Source: Bacteroidales bacterium UBA5281
GTDB lineage: Bacteria > Bacteroidota > Bacteroidia > Bacteroidales > Lentimicrobiaceae
Assembly: GCA_002410555.1 (NCBI GenBank)
Contig: DHSR01000082.1
Span: 1 to 38,880, forward strand
Length of the DNA stretch: 38,880 bases
Direction of reading: 5' to 3'
Positions 16,606 to 26,275 of this stretch are shown in pieces. Every line of letters starts with the position of its first letter. Position 1 is the first letter of the stretch. The translations under genes were made by a program, and so were the position numbers. The notes below the pieces were generated by a model. It ran no database searches and was not told where the DNA came from. It saw only the letters and a list, made by a program, of their open reading frames with translations.

Positions 16606-17614
16606 GATTTTACTAATCTTACTTATGGCTGTGACCCTTACCTCTTGTTTCCCTGAGGATGAAATGGTAACTCCGGTCAAGCCGGGTGATGTAAAAACTG
16701 TAATGATTGAAATGCTGCCCGAATATACGCTACAGACATTTTTCAGTCTGAGTCTTGATTCTGTCACCGGTATCAATAATCGAACCCTGTGGGATATGGC
16801 ACTGAGTTGTGATCCGGACGATTATACCTTATGGCTGAACACTTCCATAATGATGTATGCTGCCCGTACCGGAACCACCGATTTTAGTGCCAAACTTAAT
16901 CCTGCTGCTGTGCAAGAATGGTTTTTTGATGGATCTACCGGCGATCTCACCGGAAATGCCATCGGACAATGGTGGGTGGCAGAAGATGGATTAGTTCAGA
17001 GTAAAATGGAAGTTTTTCTGATTGCTCTGGGTGTGGATGATGAAGGCATATCAACAGGATATATTAAGGTACAACCGCTGGTAGATGCCCAAACGCAGGA
17101 AGTTAGTCTTAAGGTGGCCAGGCCAGATGGCAGTAATGAACGCACTTTTGTTTTGCCACGCGTAACAGACAGACGCAGGGTATACCTGTCATTCAATAAT
17201 GGTTACATCAGTCCTCAACCTGAACCCGAATCACAAGACTGGGACTTACTATTCAGCACTTACACTACCCTGTTATTCACCGATGAGGGAGAGCCTTATC
17301 CATATCTGGTAAACGGGGTATTGATTAACGATAAAGAAGTTATGGCAGCACTTGATGGTCAGCATGATTTCGAAGCCATTGACCGCCAGAAAGCTGAGAG
17401 CACGTTACTAAGCCGACAAATGGATATTATTGGCTATGACTGGAAAAAAGTGAATGGTGATGTAACTTCGGGAAACATTACTTATACCACGCTTCCAAAT
17501 CGAAATTACATTATCCGCAACCGCAGCGGTGCATTATACAAACTCCGTTTTATTGATTTTTACAATAAACAGGGGAAAAAAGGTTATCCAACTTTTGAAT
17601 ATCAGCGCTTATAG
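16580..17614 (+). CDS. HmuY-family haem-binding lipoprotein
   Basis: A 344-residue lipoprotein with lipobox L-T-S-C (C23). The HmuY-like fold spans about 40-340. It has LWDMALS (about 70-76) and YLVNGVLIN (about 242-250), equivalent to RNTWDIAF and YPVNGVLIN in the T9SS-tailed relative at 13139-14380. The family takes haem from host proteins or solution and delivers it to the partner TonB receptor at the outer-membrane surface. The start lies 26 bases inside the receptor gene. The gene converges on the flavin-reductase gene with only 3 bases between stop codons. Confidence 0.82.
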   Translation: MKRTLLPVKILLILLMAVTLTSCFPEDEMVTPVKPGDVKTVMIEMLPEYTLQTFFSLSLDSVTGINNRTLWDMALSCDPDDYTLWLNTSIMMYAARTGTTDFSAKLNPAAVQEWFFDGSTGDLTGNAIGQWWVAEDGLVQSKMEVFLIALGVDDEGISTGYIKVQPLVDAQTQEVSLKVARPDGSNERTFVLPRVTDRRRVYLSFNNGYISPQPEPESQDWDLLFSTYTTLLFTDEGEPYPYLVNGVLINDKEVMAALDGQHDFEAIDRQKAESTLLSRQMDIIGYDWKKVNGDVTSGNITYTTLPNRNYIIRNRSGALYKLRFIDFYNKQGKKGYPTFEYQRL

Positions 17615-17617
17615 TTT

Positions 17618-18520
17618 CTATTCATCCTCCAACAACCAGCCCAGAATAAGGGCATGACGTTTATTTCCCTGTTGAAGTGCCTCGCGCACCATTTGATGAA
17701 GCTTTTCGGTTTTGGCTTCCCGTGTAAGCACGGAATGATTAAGTATTGAATGAACTCCGGAAATAGATCGGGCTTCAGCCAGTTCACCGGGTGACGGCAT
17801 AGCTTCAACCGAACCCAGCCGTCCCAGTTCATTACCGGTAAGTAAAGGGCTGTTTTTAAGGCTAAAAGGTAGGGCATCGATACCAATGGCAGGTTTATGG
17901 TATGGTTTTTCCACTTCAAAAAGTGCCTCACCATGCGCACGGACATAGTAATCGGTTCCCATGCGACCCACCAAATCAATTTTGGAGGTATTTATATTTC
18001 CATCATCCGTAAGAATGTCAGCACGTACATGCACCATTACCACCTCACAAATAATCAGATTGGCGGCACCTCCTCCAGTTCCTGTTTCAATTACCTGCCT
18101 TACTTTACATTCCCATTGTACAGGTGATTCTTTTACCCTGAATGGTTTCACTTTATCCGAAGCAAGGGGTGTGAAGCCTGCTTTTTCAAACTCACTAATA
18201 CCTTGTGGGAACTCAGCACTGGCGAGGCTAACCTGTTCCACCATACTGTAAGTTACCGCATTAATTACTACTTCTGGAACCTCTTTGATATTCTCAAAAG
18301 TGTGTTTGGTTGTATTGTCACGGCCTCGTCGGGCAGGACTAAAAATAATGGTGGTGGGGTTTACCCCAAAAGCATTGAAAAAGCTAAAGGGAGCAAGATT
18401 TGGTTGTCCCATAGCATTTACAGTACTTGCAAATGCTATGGGACGAGGTGCGATAGCGCCCACAATCAGCCGGTGTATGGCGTTAGGGGCAATTTCTGTA
18501 GCATCAAAGGTTTTATACAT
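17618..18520 (-). CDS. Flavin reductase family (FMN-binding) protein
   Basis: A 300-residue protein of the split-barrel FMN-binding flavin-reductase family. The start IVGAIAPRPIAFASTV, with LAPFSFFNAFGVNPTTIIFSP and RDNTTKHTFENI, is typical of the DIM6/NTAB-like group. The C-terminal 100 residues are outside the core barrel. It is the last gene of the tyrosine-degradation operon, 5 bases after fahA. No step of the standard homogentisate route needs a flavin reductase, so its job there is unknown; support of a monooxygenase or detoxification of quinone by-products is possible. Confidence 0.88.
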   Translation of the reverse strand: MYKTFDATEIAPNAIHRLIVGAIAPRPIAFASTVNAMGQPNLAPFSFFNAFGVNPTTIIFSPARRGRDNTTKHTFENIKEVPEVVINAVTYSMVEQVSLASAEFPQGISEFEKAGFTPLASDKVKPFRVKESPVQWECKVRQVIETGTGGGAANLIICEVVMVHVRADILTDDGNINTSKIDLVGRMGTDYYVRAHGEALFEVEKPYHKPAIGIDALPFSLKNSPLLTGNELGRLGSVEAMPSPGELAEARSISGVHSILNHSVLTREAKTEKLHQMVREALQQGNKRHALILGWLLEDE

Positions 18521-18525
18521 CTTAT

Positions 18526-19800
18526 TTATAGTGCTGCCAATATTTTTGTTTCACATTCACCAAAGCTAATTTCAATGCCATCTTTCCGGCATACTCCCCT
18601 CATCACCACGGTGTCGTTGTCGTTAAGAAATTTCCGTTCGCTACCATCATTCAGCTTTATGGGATGGGCGCCCCGCCAGGTGAGTTCAAGCATAGAACCA
18701 AATGAACCGGCTTCCTTCCCACTGATGGTACCTGAGGCATAAAGATCCCCAACAGTTATATTACAGCCATTTACGGTATGATGGGCCAATTGCTGGTCCA
18801 TATTCCAGTACATGTATTTATAATTTGACCGGCAAATCACATTTTCAGTGCCTTTTTCAGGTCGCAGGGCCACTTCGAGCGCTACATCGTAATTGCGATT
18901 TTCTTTAGATTTAAGGTAAGGCAACACTTCGGGTTCCTGAACCGGGCCTCCTACCCGGAATGGTTCAAGCGCCTCAAGAGTTACAATCCATGGGGCAATC
19001 ACAGAACCGAAATTTTTAGCCAGAAAAGGTCCCAATGGCACGTATTCCCACGATTGAATGTCGCGGGCTGAAAGGTCATTAAATAACATGAGTCCAAAAA
19101 TATATTCCTGTGCCTTTTCAACAGGTACACTCTCGCCCAGGGAAGTATTCTTACCCACTACAAAAGCCATCTCAAGTTCAAAATCCAGCATTTTTGAAGG
19201 TCCAAAAACCGGAAAATTGCTGTCTGGTGGTTTTGTCTGCCCTTTGGGGCGATGTATGGGTGTACCAGACACCACTATGGACGAAGCCCTGCCATGATAA
19301 CCTACCGGAAGGTGCCTCCAGTTGGGTAGCAGCGCATTTTCCGGATCACGAAACATCCTGCCCACATTGGTAGCATGCTCAATACTGGAATAAAAGTCGG
19401 TATAATCGGTTACCTTAAGCGGCATCTTCATTTTAACAGCGGAAAAAGGCACCAACGCCGATTTCTTAATGGCTTCAATCTGCTGCTTATTCGTATTGCC
19501 TGCACCGAAAACTTGTTGCAATCGTAAACGCAATTCATGATGCACCTCACCACCCAGTTCGATAAAATAATTGAGAATGGGCTGTGAAAAAACATGCAAC
19601 AACTCCGGGTGCAGCCCATTAAAAGCCTGTAATTGTGCAAGTTCGTCAAGGTTTACTACCTGATTTCCAATGCGGGTAACTCCAATGGTTTTACCGGGTT
19701 TGATTTCTGCAATTCCGTAAGGAAGGTTATTCAGAGAAAAGCCTGAATTTTCACTACTGTCGATCCAGGATAGCAGCGGCTTTAACTTTGTGTTTTTCAT
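18526..19800 (-). CDS. fahA: Fumarylacetoacetase
   Basis: A 424-residue enzyme that cleaves fumarylacetoacetate to fumarate and acetoacetate, the last step of tyrosine breakdown; normal length. An N-terminal SH3-like domain (about 1-125) precedes the catalytic FAH fold. Active-site elements equivalent to the mammalian enzyme are seen: DYTDFYSSIEHATNVG (D135, H142), DFELEMAFVVGKN (E208, E210), NDLSARDIQSWEY (D242) and GPFLAKNFG (K262). The start abuts the hppD stop with a 1-base overlap. The gene upstream in the pathway for maleylacetoacetate isomerase is not in this operon. Confidence 0.97.
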   Translation of the reverse strand: MKNTKLKPLLSWIDSSENSGFSLNNLPYGIAEIKPGKTIGVTRIGNQVVNLDELAQLQAFNGLHPELLHVFSQPILNYFIELGGEVHHELRLRLQQVFGAGNTNKQQIEAIKKSALVPFSAVKMKMPLKVTDYTDFYSSIEHATNVGRMFRDPENALLPNWRHLPVGYHGRASSIVVSGTPIHRPKGQTKPPDSNFPVFGPSKMLDFELEMAFVVGKNTSLGESVPVEKAQEYIFGLMLFNDLSARDIQSWEYVPLGPFLAKNFGSVIAPWIVTLEALEPFRVGGPVQEPEVLPYLKSKENRNYDVALEVALRPEKGTENVICRSNYKYMYWNMDQQLAHHTVNGCNITVGDLYASGTISGKEAGSFGSMLELTWRGAHPIKLNDGSERKFLNDNDTVVMRGVCRKDGIEISFGECETKILAAL

Positions 19801-20900
19801 TATAAAGTCCCGCGTTTTACCTGTTCCAGTTCAATGGCTTCGAAGAGCGCTTTAAAATTGCCTTTGCCGAATGATTTGGCGCCTTTGCGCTGAATGATTT
19901 CGTAAAACACCGTGGGCCGGTCCTGCACCGGTTTGGTAAATATCTGTAATAAATAACCTTCGTCGTCTCTGTCAACAAGAATTCCGAGATCACTCAATGA
20001 TTTAAGTTCCTCATCTATTTCCCCTACACGATCGAGAACCGTTTCGTAATAGGAACCTGGAACAGTTAAAAACTGTACTCCCCTGTTGCGCAAATCTGTA
20101 ACGGTTTCGAGAATATTATCGGTAGCCATGGCTACATGCTGCACTCCGCTGTCACCATAAAAATCAAGGTACTCTTCAACCTGAGATCTTTTTTTACCTT
20201 TGGCAGGCTCATTGATTGGGAACTTAATGCGTCCGTTGCCATTGCTCATCACTTTACTCATCAAAGCGGTGTATTCCGTAGAAATATCGTTGTCATCAAA
20301 AGATACCAATTGATTGAAACCCATTACTTTGGCATAAAAGTTTACCCAGGTGTTCATTTCATTCCAGCCCACATTTCCCACCATATGGTCTACATATTTC
20401 AAACCGGTTGGTTTGGGCACGAATTCCGGTTCCCACTTAACATAACCAGGTAAAAATGCTCCTTTGTAGTTTTTCCGTTCCACAAAAATATGTACAGTTT
20501 CGCCATAAGTATGAATACCTGAAGTTACTACTTCCCCGTTTTCGTCTGATTTGACTTCAGGTTCCTGATAGGATGCGGCTCCACGCGAAGTAGTTTCTTT
20601 CCATGACTTTCGGGCATCATCCACCCACAATGCCACCACTTTAATGCCATCACCGTGCTTTCTCACATGATCTGCGATCATGCCTTCTGCCAGCATTGAA
20701 GATGTAAAGACAAAACGAATCTTATCCTGAACCAGTACATAACTGGTACGGTCTTTTAAACCGGTTTCAAGTCCGGCATAGGCCAATGGCTGAAATCCAA
20801 AGGCAGTCTGATAATAATGCGCAGCCTGTTTGGCATTTCCCACGTAAAATTCTACATAATCGGTACCATTGATAGGCAAAAAATCGGTATTTGAATTCAT
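19800..20900 (-). CDS. hppD: 4-hydroxyphenylpyruvate dioxygenase
   Basis: A 366-residue non-haem Fe(II) dioxygenase of normal length that turns 4-hydroxyphenylpyruvate and O2 into homogentisate and CO2. Two vicinal-oxygen-chelate domains are present. The Fe ligands are visible in the C-terminal one: H172 (YVDHMVGNV), H255 (GVQHVAMAT) and E334 (TVFYEIIQRKG). The closing helix contains GKGNFKALFEAIE. It lies between hmgA (59-base gap) and fahA (1-base overlap) in the tyrosine operon. A gene for the tyrosine aminotransferase is not in the window. Confidence 0.97.
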   Translation of the reverse strand: MNSNTDFLPINGTDYVEFYVGNAKQAAHYYQTAFGFQPLAYAGLETGLKDRTSYVLVQDKIRFVFTSSMLAEGMIADHVRKHGDGIKVVALWVDDARKSWKETTSRGAASYQEPEVKSDENGEVVTSGIHTYGETVHIFVERKNYKGAFLPGYVKWEPEFVPKPTGLKYVDHMVGNVGWNEMNTWVNFYAKVMGFNQLVSFDDNDISTEYTALMSKVMSNGNGRIKFPINEPAKGKKRSQVEEYLDFYGDSGVQHVAMATDNILETVTDLRNRGVQFLTVPGSYYETVLDRVGEIDEELKSLSDLGILVDRDDEGYLLQIFTKPVQDRPTVFYEIIQRKGAKSFGKGNFKALFEAIELEQVKRGTL

Positions 20901-20959
20901 TGTATTAAGATGCTTGTGAAAAGAAAAAGAAATAATTGAATTATGGGTTGAAAATAATG

Positions 20960-22117
20960 TTATTCGAGCCAGGAACGGAAATAATCCGTTTCTTCAATTT
21001 CTATGGCCTGCCGGGTAATATGCAATGGCCTGAAAGTGTCGACCATTACGGCAAGTTCACCGGTTTCTCTTGCACCGAGGCTTTTTTCCACCGTTCCAGG
21101 ATGTGGTCCGTGAGGGATACCAATGGGATGAAGGGTTATTTGTCCTTTATCCACATGCTTTCGGCTCATAAAATCACCGTCCACGTAATAAAGAACCTCA
21201 TCTGAATCCACATTGCTGTGGTTGTAAGGAACCGGAATTGAAAGTGGATGGTAATCATAGAGCCGGGGCACAAAGGCACAGGTTACAAAATTGTCGCCTT
21301 CAAAAGTCTGATGCACGGGAGGCGGTTGATGAATGCGTCCGGTAATGGGCTCGAAATCATGTATTGAAAAGGTATACGGATACAAACAGCCATCCCAGCC
21401 CACTACATCGAAAGGATGACTGGCATAGTGATACGGAAACAATTGATGTTCCTTTTTAACCATCACTACAAAATCACCCTTTTCATCGTGGGAGACAAGC
21501 TTTTCAGGCTTTCGCAGATCACGTTCACAAAAGGGAGCATGCTCCTCAAGTTGTCCTTGCTTATTTACATATTTTTTCGGAAAACGCAATGGGCTATATG
21601 ATTCAACGATGAACAAACGATTATCGGAAGTATCAAAGCTTAACTGATAAATTACTCCCCGGGGTATCATGATGTGATCACCGGATTTAAATGGCAACTC
21701 TCCATACATCGTATGTAAGATACCCTTGCCCTCATGCACAAAAATCATCTCACTGGCCTGCGAATTCTTAAAAAAATAAGTCTTCATTGATTGGCGGGGC
21801 GCTGCAAGAATAATGGTTAAATCACTATTGGTAAGCACGGGTATTCTGCTATCGAGATAGTCATCGGCCGGCTTTACTCTGAAACCCTGGAAACTACGGG
21901 CCTGCATATTATTGTCAACAGCTACTTCAGGTTTAACATCCCTTGGCGCATCAATGGAGGTGACCATGGTCGGGGGATGAATGTGATAAGTGATAGAATA
22001 GGCATCAGAGAACCCTTCGGTAGAAATCAACTGCTCGGAATAAAGCCCGCCATCAGGCTTTCTGAACTGAATGTGTCGCTTGGGCGGAATCGTTCCCAAA
22101 GAGAAATAATGTGGCAT
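20960..22117 (-). CDS. hmgA: Homogentisate 1,2-dioxygenase
   Basis: A 385-residue ring-opening dioxygenase forming maleylacetoacetate, somewhat shorter than the proteobacterial and animal enzymes (about 430-445). The Fe(II) site is recognisable as PYNHSNVDSDEVLYY (H300 with E307 or D306) and GIPHGPHPGT (H336). The segment HPFDVVGWDGCLYPYTFSI is also typical. It is the first gene of the operon hmgA-hppD-fahA-flavin reductase. An 8-bp inverted repeat (22116-22123 and 22173-22180) overlaps the start codon and may be an operator or an mRNA hairpin. No TAnnTTTG element was found in the 175 bases upstream. Confidence 0.95.
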   Translation of the reverse strand: MPHYFSLGTIPPKRHIQFRKPDGGLYSEQLISTEGFSDAYSITYHIHPPTMVTSIDAPRDVKPEVAVDNNMQARSFQGFRVKPADDYLDSRIPVLTNSDLTIILAAPRQSMKTYFFKNSQASEMIFVHEGKGILHTMYGELPFKSGDHIMIPRGVIYQLSFDTSDNRLFIVESYSPLRFPKKYVNKQGQLEEHAPFCERDLRKPEKLVSHDEKGDFVVMVKKEHQLFPYHYASHPFDVVGWDGCLYPYTFSIHDFEPITGRIHQPPPVHQTFEGDNFVTCAFVPRLYDYHPLSIPVPYNHSNVDSDEVLYYVDGDFMSRKHVDKGQITLHPIGIPHGPHPGTVEKSLGARETGELAVMVDTFRPLHITRQAIEIEETDYFRSWLE

Positions 22118-22292
22118 ACGGATATGATTTATGTGGCAGATCGGACAAGCTCCGGAAACTGCCTACATAACAATCCGTATATCTAAATGTTCACGATAAT
22201 ACATGCCGCAGCCGCTCAAAATTCAACCCTGAAATGATGCATGCCGGCAGCACTAGGTACCTGATAAAACCGCAGCACCCAACATTAAAACC

Positions 22293-25200
22293 CTATTTCA
22301 ATACCGTTAATTTAATTACCTGCTGAGGCGAATGTCCAAAAGTGAGTCTCAGGAAGTAAAGACCGGCCGGGCAGGTACTCAAATTGATACGGGTACCATT
22401 TGAGGAATCAATATTCTGTTGTTGCCAGATGACTGCTCCGGTAATGCTGATCAATGCTGCATGTTCAATCTTATGCTTACCAATCAGCGTGATGTAGTCG
22501 TATGCAGGATTGGGAAATACTGAAACCTCTCCCTTTTTTAATTGTGCCACACCCACAGGCATTTTAAAATGGGCAACGAATTCATGCGTGCCGGTTACTA
22601 CCAGATTCATTTGAGGTGAATTAGAAATTTCAATGTCGTTTTCAGTCCATTTTTCGAAGATGAAGCCGCTGTTAGCATAAGCATTCAATACAATACTATC
22701 TCCTTCAGGATAGATTCCCTGGCCTTCTGTATATCCATATTCTGCTGGCGAAGCAGTGGCCAGTATATTAAATTGTTGAAGGAATATGGCGATGAGTGTC
22801 CGGTTTGAATTGAGTGTAAAAGTATACGCTGCATTGGAAGAGACAACCTGACCGTTTTCAGTCCAGTGTTTGAATATCCATCCAGTATTGGCCATTGCAG
22901 TCACCGTTTGCTGACTGCCGGCAGCAAATGTTCCAGACCCTGTAACGCTTCCTCCAGCAGAAGGCGATGCGCTGAGTTGAAGGGTGTATTCAGGAAGTGT
23001 TAAATTAAAATGAGCGATGAGGTGCTGGTCAGTTTCAATCACAAAGCTGTATAGCGATGTAGTTGCAATAATTTCGCCTGCCCGGGTCCAGTTAACAAAT
23101 GTGTAACCATCCTCTGGGATAGCTTCCACCTGAACCAGACTGCCAAAATCATAGGTTCCGGCACCCAGCGTTGTTCCCCCTTCGCCCGGGTTTGATTCGG
23201 TTTGAACTGTCAACTGTTGAAGCTCAAAATTTGCCACAAGTGAAGCATTTCCGGTAACGTTAAAACTATATTCAGGGTTGTTATTCACTGTAATTGCATC
23301 TTCTGTCCAGTTTATAAAGTTATATCCCTGTGCCGGCAGGGCATTTACGGTTGCCTGAGTACCATAATCATATAAGCCACCACCGGTAGTAGCCCCACCT
23401 TCTATTGGGTTTGAAATGGTGTTTATGACAAATTGTTGTATATTATAGTGCGCAATAAGCTCCCTGTCGGCTTCTGCCTGAAAGCTAAAAGTGGGAGATG
23501 TAGAAATCTGAATGCCATTTTCACTCCAATAGCCAAAACTGTAGCCAGGGGCTGCCTGAGCTACCAGAGTAACGGTTTCACCATAAAGGTAATCACCACT
23601 TCCCGAAGCAGTTCCACCCTCAATGGGCAAGGAAGTTGCATTAACAGTGAAGCTCATCCATGCAGTTACATCCACACCGACATCGTCAATATACCAGTTA
23701 TCATAGTTATAGAGGTTTCCCTCGACCACAAAAGCAATATAAGTTTGCTCAGCATTAAGGTTTTGCTGAACGGAAATGTTAACGGGCTCGGGGCCTACTA
23801 TACCTGGCCCACCAGATGCCAATGACCAGCTTTCATTGCTCCAGTTAACACCATCGGTGCTGGTTTGAATGCTCAGCGTCACACCGGCTGAGTAATCATC
23901 GAACAGATGCTTAAAATTTAAGCTCACCTCCGCCATTCCTACTGAGTTGAAAGGCGGCAAAATAAGGCGCGAAATTCCGGAACTAACATCCTGCCAGGTT
24001 GATTTCATTTCGTTGGCGCTTCCTCCGGCATAGCTCGTAGGACTTGCCTGCCAGCTTTCCGCAGTTCCGTTGCCTTCCTGTTGTTGAGTCCAGCAGGCCG
24101 GAAATTCCATGTTGTTGAAACCAGCCTGGTAAGGCAGTTGAATGTTTCCACACTGGGTCAGGGCATTTACGGCTATTCCGGAGGAATATTCATGGGTGGC
24201 ATTTACCGACCAAAGCTTGTAATAGTAGCGCGTGGATGCCAATAGATCAGAATGACTGAAAGTATTGGTTGCCCCGGAAAACAGAACTTGTCCTCCCCCA
24301 GGCAGCACCGTTCCCGGGATATAGCCGGAGCCATTAACCGGCATATCTGTAACAGGGGTTTCATTATATACCAACAAAATATCATTGCCCGAAGCATTCA
24401 AATTCCAGCTCAGATCAATCTGTGTTTCATTGATTCCCTGTGCCGCCAGATTTGTGGGATTGGCCACAGTGGACATCCCAACAGTGAAAGAGATGGTTGC
24501 ACCAGCAGCAGTTACGTTATAGATATCCAGCCCTCCTGGACTGCCATCCTGTAAAAATGGTGATGGGTTGGTGCCGCTGTTTATAGCCGTCCTGCCTGAA
24601 GTGGAAGAGTAATAAGCGCTATTTATTGAGCCATTTGTGGTAGGGGTGCCATTGGGCCGGTAGACGTAAACTTCATCTGGTGGTCCATCAGCATTACCAT
24701 TATAAGCGGGGTCAATACGGTAAACGATTAAACCACTTCCGGGCAATGTACTTTCAAAGGTGCCAGAAGATTTGCGGTATTCCACAACAAAGAATTCATT
24801 GGTGGAGTTTGGGGAAGCTATTTTATAACAATTATTGGTGGACGAAGTCAGTGGATTCAGGGTGTAGGTTCCACCCACAGTAATTTCCGGTATCGCATTG
24901 ATCCAAACCTGATTGGAATATTTCCATTTCATATAAGCCCCCATGTGCCCACCCCCTGATTCCATCAGATCCCATTTGCCTACAGGCGCAATGTCAAGAC
25001 CACCATCATTATAATGATATAAATCAGGTGCCCCCAGGGCATGGAACATTTCATGGCACAAAGTTTTGACTTCCACCTGTGTTTCAGGCTGAAAGGTATA
25101 ATCATATACCTGTTTACCATTGATGGTTACATTATAGGTGTATAACGCCCAGCGATGTGCCCAGAGCAGGCTTGCCCAGGCTCCGTTACCTCCGCGAATA

Positions 25201-25982
25201 ATGAAACACACATTATCTACCCGGCCATCATTATCACCATCAATGTTGAGCGTACCGGGTACCGGCGAATTGGCATTAACCCAGTTAATAGCATCCCGGA
25301 GCAATGCATGTTCGCGCAGACGCCGCTGAGTTTCACCATTATAACCATTAGGATTGGTGGTGGCATTATAAGGCTCGAAATAACTCCGGTTATGGGTATC
25401 TGTATAAGAAAAATTGGTATTCATGGCACTTTCAGGATAGTGTGACGAACTAATTGTCAACTGATTGTATGAAACTTCCGAATAATAGGATTTCAGAGTA
25501 TTGCCTGTAACCGGATTAAACTTATCATCATAAAACTGACGGGTGCTGGTAAATTCGGTATCGTCTGCAAATTTGATGTAAACCACCAGGTTGTTAAGCG
25601 TGCCCTGGTGTGGAGCACGCGATGAACGCTCATTTTTAAGCTCCATAAAGCTCTTCCGGCGATTATATTCATCTTTGCTTATGCGTATATTGGTGCTTAA
25701 GCCAACGCTGGCGGGATTTACTGCTCCGGCTTTATAAACCGAGGGTTTTATTTTGTCCTTTTCCTTTATCGCATAATAATAAAAGCCATCTTCGTCCTGT
25801 ATTATTGTGTAGCCTGCCTCATCGTGCAGCCAGTTATAGAACTCATCGCCCGAAAGCAGACATTCAATAACGAAACCATCGGGTTGAACGATTTGGTATG
25901 GCTGATTGCTTACCCAGGAAGCAAGGGATATCTGAATCAGCGCAAAGAAAGTAAAAAAGAGGGCCAGGTAGAACTTTTTCAT
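22293..25982 (-). CDS. M6-family metalloprotease with FN3, MAM-like, InlB-type repeats and T9SS tail
   Basis: A 1229-residue secreted protease. The signal peptide (1-21) is followed by a propeptide-like region (to about 115). The M6 (immune inhibitor A-like) catalytic domain contains the zinc motif HEMFHALGAPD (H310, E311, H314, D320). A fibronectin type III-like domain (about 504-610) and a jelly-roll/MAM-like domain (about 612-775, with NWYIDDVGV) follow. Five repeats of about 72 residues resemble divergent InlB B-repeats (about 775-1140; GYxFxxWTENG cores, each ending near LIAHF). A T9SS sorting domain (about 1145-1229, FPNPAYDYITL and PAGLYFLRL) completes it. Extracellular proteolysis or adhesion is likely. 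It is monocistronic. Confidence 0.92.
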   Translation of the reverse strand: MKKFYLALFFTFFALIQISLASWVSNQPYQIVQPDGFVIECLLSGDEFYNWLHDEAGYTIIQDEDGFYYYAIKEKDKIKPSVYKAGAVNPASVGLSTNIRISKDEYNRRKSFMELKNERSSRAPHQGTLNNLVVYIKFADDTEFTSTRQFYDDKFNPVTGNTLKSYYSEVSYNQLTISSSHYPESAMNTNFSYTDTHNRSYFEPYNATTNPNGYNGETQRRLREHALLRDAINWVNANSPVPGTLNIDGDNDGRVDNVCFIIRGGNGAWASLLWAHRWALYTYNVTINGKQVYDYTFQPETQVEVKTLCHEMFHALGAPDLYHYNDGGLDIAPVGKWDLMESGGGHMGAYMKWKYSNQVWINAIPEITVGGTYTLNPLTSSTNNCYKIASPNSTNEFFVVEYRKSSGTFESTLPGSGLIVYRIDPAYNGNADGPPDEVYVYRPNGTPTTNGSINSAYYSSTSGRTAINSGTNPSPFLQDGSPGGLDIYNVTAAGATISFTVGMSTVANPTNLAAQGINETQIDLSWNLNASGNDILLVYNETPVTDMPVNGSGYIPGTVLPGGGQVLFSGATNTFSHSDLLASTRYYYKLWSVNATHEYSSGIAVNALTQCGNIQLPYQAGFNNMEFPACWTQQQEGNGTAESWQASPTSYAGGSANEMKSTWQDVSSGISRLILPPFNSVGMAEVSLNFKHLFDDYSAGVTLSIQTSTDGVNWSNESWSLASGGPGIVGPEPVNISVQQNLNAEQTYIAFVVEGNLYNYDNWYIDDVGVDVTAWMSFTVNATSLPIEGGTASGSGDYLYGETVTLVAQAAPGYSFGYWSENGIQISTSPTFSFQAEADRELIAHYNIQQFVINTISNPIEGGATTGGGLYDYGTQATVNALPAQGYNFINWTEDAITVNNNPEYSFNVTGNASLVANFELQQLTVQTESNPGEGGTTLGAGTYDFGSLVQVEAIPEDGYTFVNWTRAGEIIATTSLYSFVIETDQHLIAHFNLTLPEYTLQLSASPSAGGSVTGSGTFAAGSQQTVTAMANTGWIFKHWTENGQVVSSNAAYTFTLNSNRTLIAIFLQQFNILATASPAEYGYTEGQGIYPEGDSIVLNAYANSGFIFEKWTENDIEISNSPQMNLVVTGTHEFVAHFKMPVGVAQLKKGEVSVFPNPAYDYITLIGKHKIEHAALISITGAVIWQQQNIDSSNGTRINLSTCPAGLYFLRLTFGHSPQQVIKLTVLK

Positions 25983-26249
25983 GAATCAAAAATTTTTATT
26001 TAAACAAATACTTTCAATGTTATATCACCAAAATTTAAGAAAGTAATATGTATTGTTGATGAATAGTTACTTTAAATCCTGCCTGACGAATACCTGCGAA
26101 TTTTTATTTGCCGGACATTTTCTTGAAAAATATGGATAATATTTATCTACAAATTTATCATATTCCAACAATTACACTACCCTAACTCCCTGACAGCATG
26201 AGCAATGATCATTATTCTCAATTTCATTAGGGAATTAGCGGGTAATTGT

Positions 26250-26257
26250 TAATTTTG
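26250..26257 (+). promoter_or_regulatory. -7 element upstream of the sigma-54 response regulator
   Basis: TAATTTTG matches TAnnTTTG and lies 18 bases before the ATG at 26276, giving a very short leader. No good -33 box is visible. Confidence 0.4.
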
Positions 26258-26275
26258 TAAAACAAAATTTATAGG

